The notes under the pieces are model-generated. The model searched no databases. It was not told the origin of the DNA and worked only from the letters and a program-made list of their open reading frames with translations. Both the position numbers and the translations under genes were made by a program. Positions 27,201-36,042 of a stretch of DNA of 64,000 nt are shown piece by piece. How positions within the stretch are numbered: the stretch's first letter is position 1; the number at the start of each line of letters is the position of its first letter. This stretch comes from Deuterostichococcus epilithicus (lineage: Eukaryota > Chlorophyta > Trebouxiophyceae > Prasiolales > Stichococcaceae), in assembly GCA_033439295.1 (NCBI GenBank), contig JAVTLE010000005.1, positions 3,584,501-3,648,500 on the forward strand, read 5' to 3'.

Positions 27201-30200
27201 GTAGGGATGCGAGTATCGCTGACAGCATTGCTTATGTGTCTGAATACAGCGGTTTGAAGCGGGGCAGCCTGGGCGGGCGGACGCCGGAGGCCGTTGCACA
27301 GCTGGACCCGCTGCTGCCTCTGCTGGCGCGGGCGCTGCGATCGCGGCACGCGACCGCGGCGTCGCTTGCGCTGCGGTGCATGTGCCACGCCGTGCGGCTG
27401 CCGCTGCCAGGTCAGACTGCGCTCCGAATGCACGGTTGTCAGATGAGGCACGCAGCAGTAGGCGGCATCGCACCTTGGGCAGGCACGCCGTCACACAGCC
27501 TGAGGCGACCACAGCTGCATGTCCTGGTCTTCGAGCACCCAAATCCTAAACCCTACATGCTTGTGATCCCCGCTTGGCGCCTGAAGCTGCCATTTCTCTC
27601 AGGACTCTGACGCCTGCAACCGCAATGCACCAGCAGGCTGCAGCGCTAGCAGATTTTATGTCTGTGAAGATGGATTTCCTGGCGTGCAGGCATGCTCGAT
27701 TGACGCGCTCAAGCAGGCTGTTCTGCGCTCACCACAAAGACACGCGTGGTGCTGCATTGGTTGATATCGTCACTGTGTGCGGTCAACCAATTCTGCGACT
27801 GGTGTTCACAGATGTTTGCGCTTTGCTGCAAACACAGGCCTCGCGGCGGCCGCCGGGGACGCCGGCAGGGCGGCGGCGGACATCCTGGCCAAGGCGCCGA
27901 CGACGGCGTCGCCGGTGGCGCAGGACTGCCTCAAGCTGCTGGCCGGGCTGCTGGCGGCGTCTAAGGGGTGGGTCGTGGTACTGCATGCGAAAGGTTGTGG
28001 CACATGCCGTTTCGCATCTCGCTCACGAGTCTGGCTTGCGTCTGCAGCAGGCTGACAGATGGCTGTGCTGGTGAGAGCTCGTTCCGACTGTCGTGAACAA
28101 AGGGAAAGGTCAGCTGCATCGGGGCTACTGCCGCCGCGACATGGCTGCACTGCATGTCCTCCGAGTACCAGCTGGGCAATCGAACCTGCAGCTCAGGCGC
28201 ATGCGACCTTAGCAGTCCCTGCTGGCACAGTCAATGCTTCAGTCGATCCGGCCTCTCCCATTCGCCAGCTATGGCCCTCGGCCACCTGTGTGCACGGAGC
28301 ATAACGGCGCCCGCGCTTGTTGGCAGGGCTTGTACTCGTATATGCATGGCATTGGGCTGCAGGGGCTGACGCTCGAGACATGTTCATGTTGGCTGCACGG
28401 CAGCAGACCTCTGGGTGCTGCAGGGCGACTACATTGACATTGCCTGATGCTGAGGCTCTAGAACCTTCGACCCTAAAACACCGAAACCCTGCGCAGATAT
28501 AAGCCCACCACACCGCAGCTGAGCCGGCTGCTGAAGCTGGCCTTCGACGACATTGAGGAGGCCGCCTCCCGGCAGACCGCCTTTGCACTGCTCAAGGTGC
28601 GCAGCCAGTGTAGCTTTTCCATTCTCCGCCCGGAGCACTCTTGCCAGGGCTTCAGCCTCTGGTTCGGTGCCAGTTTGGCCCAAACAAGCAACGCTGGGCG
28701 GCGGCTGATGGTGGTGGGTCAATAGTAGCTGCTGCTACCTTGTTTTCGTGTCTGCTCTACATCTGCTTTGTTACTGGCCACGAGCACGGTGTGCCGCCCG
28801 GACGGCGCTGGAACACCAGCCGTTCATGGCAGAGGTCTGCAATGTCGTCCGCCGCCGCCGCGTCGATCAGTCCTCCAACCACCCTTACACTTCGCCGAAC
28901 GAGGTCACCTGCATTGCACTGCGTCTGTGCTCATACAGGCGGTGCTGGGGCGGCGGCTGGTGGTGGCGGAGGTCTACGACATCATGGGCCGCGTCCAGAC
29001 GCTGCTGGTGCGCGCACACAGCCCCTCCGTACGCCAACTCGCCTCCTCGGTGAGTCCCTCCCTGAAGATCTCGAACCCTTTCATGTGCTGACTGGCCGGT
29101 GCTGCGGCAGACGATGAACATGCAGCGTCTATCGCCGTGGGCTCAGGGGGAGTACATTGCAACCCCATGTATCGCCGTCGTGTGCTTTTGCCCAGCCCCC
29201 TTGCTGGCCGCAAGGCCAAGCCAGCAGACACGGTCGGCTCCTTCTCGCCCAGTACACATGGTCATGGCGGCCCTTCTGCTTTGCCAGCAACCTCAAGTAT
29301 GGTCTGCTCCCCCAGGCGCTGCTGCAGTCCCTGCAGGACTAGCCCGTCAGCGAGGCATGCTCGCAACGGCACCTGGCGCCTTCCTGAGATCGACTCGAGA
29401 AAGGGCTATGTGCAACCCTTGACTTGCTCTTGTGTCTCGCGCAGACGCTGCTACAGTTCCTGCTCGACTACCCCGTTGGCGAGGCGCGCCTGCAGCGCCA
29501 CCTGGCCTTCCTGCTGGCCAACCTGGGCTACGAGCACGAGGCGGGGCGGCTCGCCGTGCTGGACACGCTCGCCGCCGTCGTCGCCAAGTTCCCGCAGGAG
29601 GCCGTTGACGCCTCGGCCGAGGCGCTGCTGCTGCCGCTGGTGCTGCGCCTCGTCAACGACCCCGCGCCGACGTGAGCGTCCCTCCCGTTGCCCTGCAACC
29701 CATGTGAAGGAATTGTTTCAAGGGAGTGCTGCACGGCAGAGTATTTGCCGCTCTGGTGCTGCGCCTCGTCAACGACCTCACGCCGGCTCGATTGTCCCTT
29801 CTGCAAGCCGCACGTCTGCTAGCCTCAGATTCTGCCTGACACGCAGGACAGCTCGGTTTTCTCTTGCACAGCAGTTGTTCTTTTTTCACGCCTGGAGTGT
29901 GCCCCACTGAATTGACCTGCGCAAGGCATAGAGAGACAGCACCTCCTGTTACATTGTGCTGACGCAAAACCAAAAAGGGAAGATTGGTGACATGACGTGA
30001 GATTGGTTTTGGATCTGTCCGGAGCACTGCTGCAGGCTTTGCAGGGACTTGCCAAACGGTGCAGACCTGTGCGGCTGTTAGTCGTGGCGGCTGTTAGTCG
30101 TGGCAACCAGAGTTTCTGGCTCGTTCACCTAGCCAAGTGCCGCAATACATGCACGCATCTCTCCAATATCGAGTGGGAACCGGGTTCGCATGTTCGGTAC

Positions 30201-33200
30201 AGGGCGCGGAGCGCTGCAGCAGACGTGGTCAAGGCGCTGCTGGCGGCAGTGTCGCCGGAGCGGCTGGAGCGGCTGGCAGCCTACACCCTGGAGTGGCTCG
30301 CCGGCGGCGATGGTCGCCTGCGCCACGCGGCTTGCCAGGTGCCCCTCGCCGTCAGCAAAGCATGCCTGGTCGCCGAGCACTGCCAAGCCCGCCGCTAGAT
30401 ATGAACTACAGACCGCCTTTGCTGTTGGCCCAGCCATTGCCGTCAGGCGGCCGGGTTGGTCACAGATGTCGATCTGCTTGACTCGAAGATTGTGACGCAG
30501 CGATGGCAGATAGAGAAGTCATGTCTCGCAATATCAAAAGTGCGGCCCCTTGCACACAGGTGCTGGGCGTTCTGGCGGAGCAGGAGGGCCGCCGTTTTGG
30601 GCGGCGCATGCCCGCGGCACTGCCGCCGCTGGCGGCGCTGCTTGCGGGCGCCGCCGCTGGCGCTGCGGCGGCCGCGGGCGCTGCCGGCTCGGAAGACGAC
30701 GGCCAGGAGGCCGCTGAGGAGGGCGCTCTCGCTGCGGCGGCGGGCTGGCAGGAGGCGTATGCAGGATTGCTGCTGCTCGAGCGCCTGGCCCGACAGGTGA
30801 CGACTCTGCCTCATCCGATCTTCCATGCGTGCTGGGCTGCATGCCGCAGCGCAGGCCTGGTGATCGTGTGCTGCAGTGGCTCTGCAGCAGAAGACTGGAT
30901 GCACTGCGTCTGCTGGTGTGATTGTCCCTGCCGGCGGTTGAGATGCATCTAATTCACGGAGTGCCAGCTGCAAACTGCGTCTGATTTCACGTCTGCCGGC
31001 CAGTCTAGGTAGTGTGGCAGGCCGTGGTGGAGACAGACTGCTGCCAAACTGCTTTGCCGCCGGTTGCCCGCATCCATCGCTCCCCGCACCAGGCTGCAAA
31101 GGCACGCCATGCGCTCGAACTGCAGTTCGCCACGGACGTGTACATTGCACATGCAGGCTTACCGTCACGAGACTGCACTCACCTTGCGTTCCCAGGTACC
31201 GGTGGACGTCGCATTTGAGGGCGCAGCAGCCAAGTCGGTCTGGCGGTCGACGGTTGCGCTGGGGCTGCACGCACACGCCTGGGTGCGGACGGCAGCGGCG
31301 CGGCTGCTGGGCGCGGCGTTCGCTCACCCCCGCGTCGGTGGGTCTGAACGCATAACATCAGATTTCATGCATTGACGCTATGTTCAGGGCGACACAGTCG
31401 ACCATCCAGGGTCGTGCAGCCGGGCCGAGCTGCTCTGGTCCCAGGACTGCCGGGCATGCCTTGCAGAGTGCTGCCAGGGGTGTTGATCTCCGACTGGAAT
31501 CCGCTTGTGTCACCTCGTGGTGTAGAATCAGTGTTGATTGTGAGCGCTGATCAGAGGTGCTTTGAACAATTGCTGCAGGGCCGACGCTTCTGGCAGTGGT
31601 CGTGTCAGCGGTTGCCTGTATTTCCTTGTAGTTTATTGCTTGCTTCTTTGGTCTCAGTCACCTCACTGGTTTGCTGCAGGTCTGCCGCTGCTGGCGGAGG
31701 AGGCCACCTCGGCAGGTCGGCTGGCATACGTCACAGTGCGGCAGCTGGAAGCACAGGGTGTGGATGCCACGCTCGCAAAGCAGGTCCGGTTCCGACTTCG
31801 GTTTTTGGCTCTCGACAGCTCTTGGATACCCCTTCTTCACCGCTAGGCTACAGAACATGGGTCAGATGAAAAGGAGTGGAACATCAAACAGCATGCATTC
31901 TAGGCTGCAGGCCTTCCGAATTACGATCGGTCGCCGATGCAGCGCGCCCCCGGCGTGACGTTCTGAACCATGCAGCCTGGGACTCGCGAGATACTCTGCA
32001 TGATCAGTGTCCGGTGTCTGCACCTACAATCAAGCGCCACTGCCGAGCTGCACACCGAGTTGGGGTCCTCATCACGATTAGGCGGGGCTCGGATCTAGTA
32101 GACCATGCGCTGACTGTGTGGACCGTGTGTGCTGGACTTGCCTGCAACAGCAGTCCCAAACCACCGCGCACACATAGTCTCCTCATTCTGGCCTGGAATT
32201 GGGCACCGTTTCTGGCACTGTCAAGCAGGCGCTGGCCCCAAGGCCATGTGATGCTGTTGGGATGTCTGTCGGCCCCAAGCACAAGAGTCTGTGTCCCTGG
32301 CTTACATTCTGCCGGTTCTGAGCTGATCCTGCTGTTTGATCGCAGGCCGTCAAGAACGCGGTCTTCCTGGTGGGCCCGCTGACAGACGCCGCAGCGGCGG
32401 CCGCGAGCAGCGCCCAGCCCGCCGGAGAACCGGCAGCGGCCGACATGGACGGAGCGGCCAGCGGGGCAGCAGTGGGGCGCTATCCCGGCGGCGGCGGGGC
32501 GGAATCCAACGAGGAGGATGAGGAAGCAGAGGTGGAAGCGGAGGAAGGCGAGTCGGATGCTGAGGAAGCAGAGGCGGAGGCGGCGGGCGGCCTCAGCGCC
32601 GCGGGTCTCATGCGCCGAATGGCGCGCCTCGCAGACGACAGGTGAGCGACACATGTCAGAGGCGGTCGCAGTTCTCAGTACTTCTGGTCTGGAAGACCCA
32701 GACCAGTGCAAGATCGGATCAGCAGAGCCAGATGGATTTCATGAGAGATAGTCGAGAAAGCGCAAGAAGCCACACGTCCGACCCGAGGGGCGTATGCCAC
32801 TGCATTCTCTGCCGAACTGGCTGACAGAGGGGGAAACGGTAGCATTCCAGGACCGCATCTGCTGCCGGCCCTCCTCTTCAGCCCTGCAATGGCGGAAATC
32901 CTGTGGTTTTGCCCTGACTGGGCGCCTGATCATGTGTGTGATTAGCTTGCTACGGATGCACCTGAGCAGCAATGAGCAGTGCCACTCGAAATCGTCCGTG
33001 CACAGGCCGCGCCTACGATTGTTGCGTTCCTCAGCATGAGCTTAGGATAATCTCGCAACTCGGGTCGAGATGCTGTTGCCTGCACCGCTCCTGGCTGCAG
33101 GGTTTTGCGTCCGTCATACTTTCACAAGGATGCATGACATCGTCGCTGCCGCCGCCGCAGGTCCTACCACCGACAGACGCAGCGGGCGGCGGCTCTGCGC

Positions 33201-34039
33201 TTCATCGGGGCGGCCGCCACGCGGCTGGGCGCGCAGCGCATTGCGCCGTACCTGCCGCAGCTGCTGCGCCCGCTGTACCGCATCAGCGAGGGCGCATCCA
33301 CCAACCCCGAGGAGGTGCGGCGGGGGCGTGTCCAGGGTCGGACCAGCGCCGAATCCCTAGGAGCTGGGCTGCCGCATGCGCTGCTGGGTCGGCTCGGGGG
33401 GTGGGTGGCGGCGTCGCTGACAGGCTGATCCCCTTTTTGACCCACAGGTGCAGACTCTGGGCGCGGAGGTGCTAGCGCACCTGCGCGGTGTGCTGCCCGG
33501 CGACGCGCTGGTGGCGGGCCTCAACGCAGCACGTTCCGAGGTGGCCGCGCAGCGCGCCGAGCGCCGCAAGCGCCGTGTGCTGCAGGTGAGAGCATCGAAG
33601 CAATGCACAAGAGGTCTGGTGGGGCATCCTAGCTCTGAACGAAATAATAAGCATGAAGTGACGCAAGCGCCGCGCTCTGCTGGGATCGCCCCCTTTCCCG
33701 CTGCCCTCCCACCTTGTGTGTCGTGAGTGCCGACAGGGGCCATCAAATTGGACAAAGAGCTGGGTGTCATGTGCAGCCCTGCATGCACCTGGTGTGCAGC
33801 CTGGCCATCTGTTGTAAGGCAAGAAAAATGGTTTGGAGGCTGCTTCTTAAGGCTTACACTTGTCTTTCACATGGCAACAAATGCAGACGATGCTGGACCC
33901 AGAGGCGGTCGCGGCGGAGCGGCAGCGCAAGGCGGCGCGCAAGGCTGCAGGCCGGAAGCGGAAGCTGGAAGACGTGCACCGCCGCCGTGCAGTCGGGCTG
34001 CCGGTCAAGAACCGCCGCAAGGCCCGCGGTGGCGAGTGA
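2534..34039 (+). CDS. UTP20: U3 snoRNP / SSU-processome protein UTP20 (DRIM), 50 exons
   Basis: UTP20 is a very large nucleolar HEAT/ARM-repeat scaffold of the 90S pre-ribosome, needed for U3-dependent 18S rRNA maturation. I traced 50 exons whose phases all agree; together they give 9,246 nt, 3,081 aa plus stop, from the ATG at 2534 to the TGA ending at 34039. Human UTP20 is about 2,785 aa. Matches to the family, from memory, run in the right order: the N-terminal FTAEALAAWRELN segment; DFFANVAHLQLHRRTRALAR (exon 30); GDLFGAVAEAKEV (exon 35); DYPVGEARLQRHLAFLLANL and LGYEHEAGR (exon 42); and a lysine/arginine-rich C-terminal tail. The extra length comes from Ala/Gly/acidic insertions, for example in exons 7, 13, 17, 25, 32, 44 and 47. 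There are 49 introns averaging about 450 bp, two of them with GC donors. The gene has single ambiguous bases at 8994 and 20824. Confidence 0.95.
8050..8102. repeat. Short tandem repeat in UTP20 intron 10
   Basis: The block GATGTGTTGCACGATGAA occurs twice within about 50 bp in the intron between exons 10 and 11. No function is visible. Confidence 0.7.
10036..10269. repeat. Foldback (inverted-repeat) element in UTP20 intron 13
   Basis: The arm at about 10039-10099 is matched in inverted orientation by about 10196-10253, at roughly 85% identity by eye. A shared core is TTTGGCAAGCCTGG. The loop is about 97 bp. A second inverted pair (ATGCCTACACCTT at 10135-10147 against its complement near 10256-10268) extends the structure. 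The size and shape suit a MITE-like non-autonomous DNA element or a local foldback. No target-site duplication was identified. Confidence 0.7.
10417..10880 (+). repeat. Exon-14 echo array: three decayed copies plus the real exon start
   Basis: The start of UTP20 exon 14 (10847, TCGGCGGTCACGCTGCGGCG) is preceded by similar sequences at 10417, 10568 and 10703. Each sits directly after an AG acceptor (TTTGCAG, CATGCAG, GCCGCAG) and in the same phase. Spacing is 151, 135 and 144 bp. The similarity fades within 25-50 bp of exon sequence. Only the copy at 10847 leads into the conserved LEYGRVPE segment, so the upstream ones are taken as decayed duplicates or decoy acceptors. Confidence 0.8.
13515..13537 (+). 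repeat. Telomere-like TTTAGGG motif at the 5' end of UTP20 intron 18
   Basis: Three degenerate units in a row (TTAGGG, TTTAGGG, TTCAGGG) begin 10 nt after the donor at 13505/13506. Similar motifs follow other donors: 14705-14720 (intron 20), 15319-15333 (intron 21), 19915-19950 (intron 28), about 57762-57772, and 61449-61466. Confidence 0.75.
20284..20408. repeat. Two tandem ~62-bp hairpin units in UTP20 intron 28
   Basis: Two units start at about 20284 and 20346. Each contains an imperfect inverted repeat (GCGGCAATGGTG opposite CACCATTTTGCCGC in the first unit). The units are about 75% alike by eye. They could be a duplicated foldback or structured intronic RNA; no named family was recognised. 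Confidence 0.6.
21136..21199 (+). repeat. (AGC)n microsatellite in UTP20 intron 29
   Basis: A pure AGC run of 64 bases (about 21 units) lies in the intron between exons 29 and 30. It does not interrupt coding sequence. Such a run is expected to vary in length between strains. Confidence 0.95.
21280..21660. repeat. ~184-bp tandem duplication in UTP20 intron 29
   Basis: Two adjacent units share blocks at a fixed offset of about 184 bp: GTTGATGTGCAAACGCTGTGG at about 21365 and 21549, and a CCATGTCT(C/T)TGCCTGT block at about 21430 and 21614. The (AGC)n run lies just upstream, and exon 30 begins further on. Confidence 0.75.
22607..22930 (+). repeat. Exon-31 echo array upstream of UTP20 exon 31
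   Basis: The real exon starts at 22848 and contains CGTGCTGCTGGGCGTCGCGG. Decayed relatives begin after CAG at 22607 (GTGCTGGGCGTC shared) and after CAG at 22737 (CGTGCTGCTCGCCATCGCGG). Unit spacing is 130 and 111 bp. Only the last copy joins in phase to exon 30 and to conserved sequence. Confidence 0.75.
24058..24134 (+). repeat. Echo of UTP20 exon 33 in the preceding intron
   Basis: About 75 bp match the first 75 bp of exon 33 (24181 on) at about 80% by eye, including TGCGTGCCCC and CTGGCGGTGGTC, at an offset of 122 bp. The AG acceptor is lost in this copy (ACTCTG where the real exon has ACTGCAG). Confidence 0.85.
29316..29391 (+). repeat. Echo of the 5' edge of UTP20 exon 42
   Basis: The block begins after CCCCAG and matches the first ~75 bp of exon 42 (29445) at about 80%, at an offset of 129 bp. 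It keeps an AG acceptor in phase, but the frame meets a TAG after eight codons, so it cannot code the same segment. Confidence 0.85.
29745..29809 (+). repeat. Echo of the 3' edge of UTP20 exon 42
   Basis: A 24-bp core (CTGGTGCTGCGCCTCGTCAA and the next 4 bases) at 29753-29776 is identical to 29637-29660 inside exon 42, at an offset of 116 bp. Similarity continues, weaker, across the exon end into intron sequence. The GT donor is not kept (GGCTCGATT instead of GACGTGAGC). Confidence 0.85.
30070..30105 (+). repeat. Short tandem repeat in UTP20 intron 42
   Basis: GCGGCTGTTAGTCGTG occurs twice in direct succession upstream of exon 43. It is a simple tandem duplication. Confidence 0.7.
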
Positions 34040-36042
34040 TGCGGCATGAAAGCCGGCGTTGCCAGATGTGCAAGGCCCATTGTGTCGCGGGTCAAGAGCC
34101 AAGCATTTGGCAAGTTGAACTATTGAGTGTGGCTCACTTTGGGCTGTTTGGTCTGTTACTTGGTGTGCTGCCCGGCTTACAACGCCCAGCGGGGCCTTCA
34201 CACATGCCGGACCAGAGACACCATGCGGCCGAACCAGAGATGCCGCCACTTACCCCCCCCGGCACCCCCACCGCCCCCCAGACGATCGCTGCTGCCCTGG
34301 CCTTTGTCACAATGCTCCAGGACCCCACCAGTTGTTCATGGTTCGCTGAGCCTGGGATGCAACGAATGCCGGAGGATGAACATCCAGATTCTCCAGCTGT
34401 ACGGTACCTACACGGCAAGGGCCTGCCAAGCTGGAGCGGACTCACCTGGTCAAGCGCGAGAACCCTTGGTCGACATCTTGACTCCTATCCGGGCGGTGAC
34501 ATGAAATAGTTTGAACTTCGCGGCTTTGCAGTTGCAACCGGCGCCTTGTGGCTGGGGACGGACGGCACGACGAGCGAGCTGCACAGCTGGACCACGCTTT
34601 ATAGCCGTTCACGGTCATCACCTGCGCTACGACCAAATCATGGTGGGCTCAGAAGCTGGCAATGCAACACAATGGCAGATGGAATTCAGTGGAAAATGCC
34701 CAGCTTCGCCTAGGCCTTTCGAGCCTATGACAACCTAGTTAGACAGCCTTTTGGCAGCCGCGCGCGCTAGCGCCCTTGTGATCCGCCTTCGGCACCACGG
34801 CTGCAATAGTTAGTCTTTGAAGGCTGCTGCTGGCTCTCCGATGCTACAACCTGCGAATTTTTCGCATCACGTCTGCCGCGGAGCCACCACGGAAGCCAGA
34901 ACATCCCGACGGGCCGTGCGTTTTAGCTCGCAACAACATTCGGAACTGGTGGCTGCCTGACAATGCAAGACACCTAGGTAGGGACCTTTGGGGCTGCTGT
35001 GATCTCCGAAGCTGGTACAGCTGTCAGGTCGCTTGGTTGCCCTAGCCGGTACCAATGTGCAATTGGCCCCGCGAAGGTGCCAGCTCCTGTTGCACTTGAA
35101 ATTCAATTTGCCGTGTATGCACATGCTGCGGTGCCCAAGTCACAATCACGGTGGCAGGCATGCATGGTGTGACAGGGTGGACGACGCAGCCACAACACCA
35201 CGACAGACAATGCGAGACCATCTTGCTGCGCCGATTGACTGCCGTGAGAATCATCGGCAGCCCTTCAATGCCGATAACGGTCAGGCAGGCGTCGTCCAGC
35301 GTTTTCCTCTGACGACAACCTGACGAAGCCAGCAGGATGGCCAGGCCTGAGTCCTGCCTGTGGGCTACCATAGTAACGCCCCTCTAGTTTAAGACAATGC
35401 CTTCCATTGCTTGCAGGAAGGACCTTCGTCCGCACAACGCCAGCTGGCTCGTTACTGTGTTGCTGGCTATGCGCGGGCCTGTTCCGCCGCCGCTGCCAGT
35501 ACCGGCATAGCAGCACTGCTGGTAGTGCTCCTAGTTGGTGGCACGGCCGCCGCACCCACAACGGGCCTGATCAGCACAGCCAATCGATTGCGCTGGCTCG
35601 CGTGCTGGATCCACACGATCGCAGGGAACTGGCTACGTTGTTGACCGGCGCCGGCGCACTGGACCCTCAGGTGAGGGTTTAAATATGAGCTTGCTGGCTG
35701 CGCATGCATAACTGAGTGCAGCAACTGAGCGAAAAGTTCCGCTTGGAAGGTGTTACGTCAAAGGTGCCTGGGCCACCATCCTAACTGGCAGGTCGACTGC
35801 CTGGGTTGCTGCGGCAGAGCTTGTGTTTGGGTTGTCCGGACCAATCCACGCAGTTGCTGCAACCTTGACAGCAGGCGCCATCATCAGCTCCGCTCAGCCA
35901 GTCATCCGCGGAGTGCCTATGCGGATAGTCGTGCCGATGCCATCGCAGCATGTGCTGTGTTGAGCCTTCATCAGACGGGCTCCGCTGCCATGTTGCCGAG
36001 CACGCACTCGAGCAATGTCGCGTCTGGTGCGTGTGCCTGCAG
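34040..36042. other. UTP20 3' flank and poorly resolved region upstream of the proline-rich gene
   Basis: About 2 kb follow the UTP20 stop. I see no clear polyadenylation signal. Between 35411 and 35690 one frame carries a hydrophobic, signal-like stretch (GIAALLVVLLVGGTAAA), and another frame ends at a CAG|GTGAGG donor at about 35670. The two frames cannot be joined without an unseen intron, so I could not build a first exon for the proline-rich gene. The stretch may hold its signal peptide; confidence is low. Confidence 0.35.

Larger units (their letters stand above)
21887..29049 (+). other. UTP20: UTP20 exons 30-41 (coordinates)
   Basis: Exons: 21887-22045, 22848-23123, 23479-23820, 24181-24314, 24619-24778, 25545-25754, 26471-26618, 26903-27056, 27250-27410, 27838-27967, 28497-28596, 28939-29049. 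Exon 30 holds the most conserved family motif (FFANVAHLQLHRRTRALARL). Exon 32 begins GVVRAVCAIIDAFHF, as in the VLEAFHF region of the animal protein, then carries a long Ala/Glu/Asp insertion. Exon 35 holds LFGAVAEAKEVAAV and QRAYDSYRLL. Exons 31 and 33 have decayed copies of their 5' edges in the preceding intron. Confidence 0.85.
29445..34039 (+). other. UTP20: UTP20 exons 42-50 (coordinates)
   Basis: Exons: 29445-29671, 30203-30338, 30560-30796, 31196-31337, 31680-31783, 32346-32641, 33161-33314, 33448-33585, 33887-34039. Exon 42 matches the DYPLGDKLRPNLEFMLAQL / NYEHETGR region of animal UTP20. Exon 45 gives AHAWVRTAAARLLGAAF, matching NWVWLTAAQIFGLLF. Exon 47 carries an acidic Glu-rich insertion. 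Exon 48 gives RFIGAAATRLGAQRIAPYLP, matching KFLGAVAMDLGIDKVKPYLP. Exons 49-50 code the coiled basic tail, with many Arg/Lys and nucleolar-signal-like runs. Confidence 0.88.

Noticed and set aside
28800-28868. Possible echo of UTP20 exon 41
   Set aside because: Shares AGAGGTCT and CGCGTC blocks at a suitable offset (about 137 bp), but overall similarity is too low to separate from GC-rich chance.
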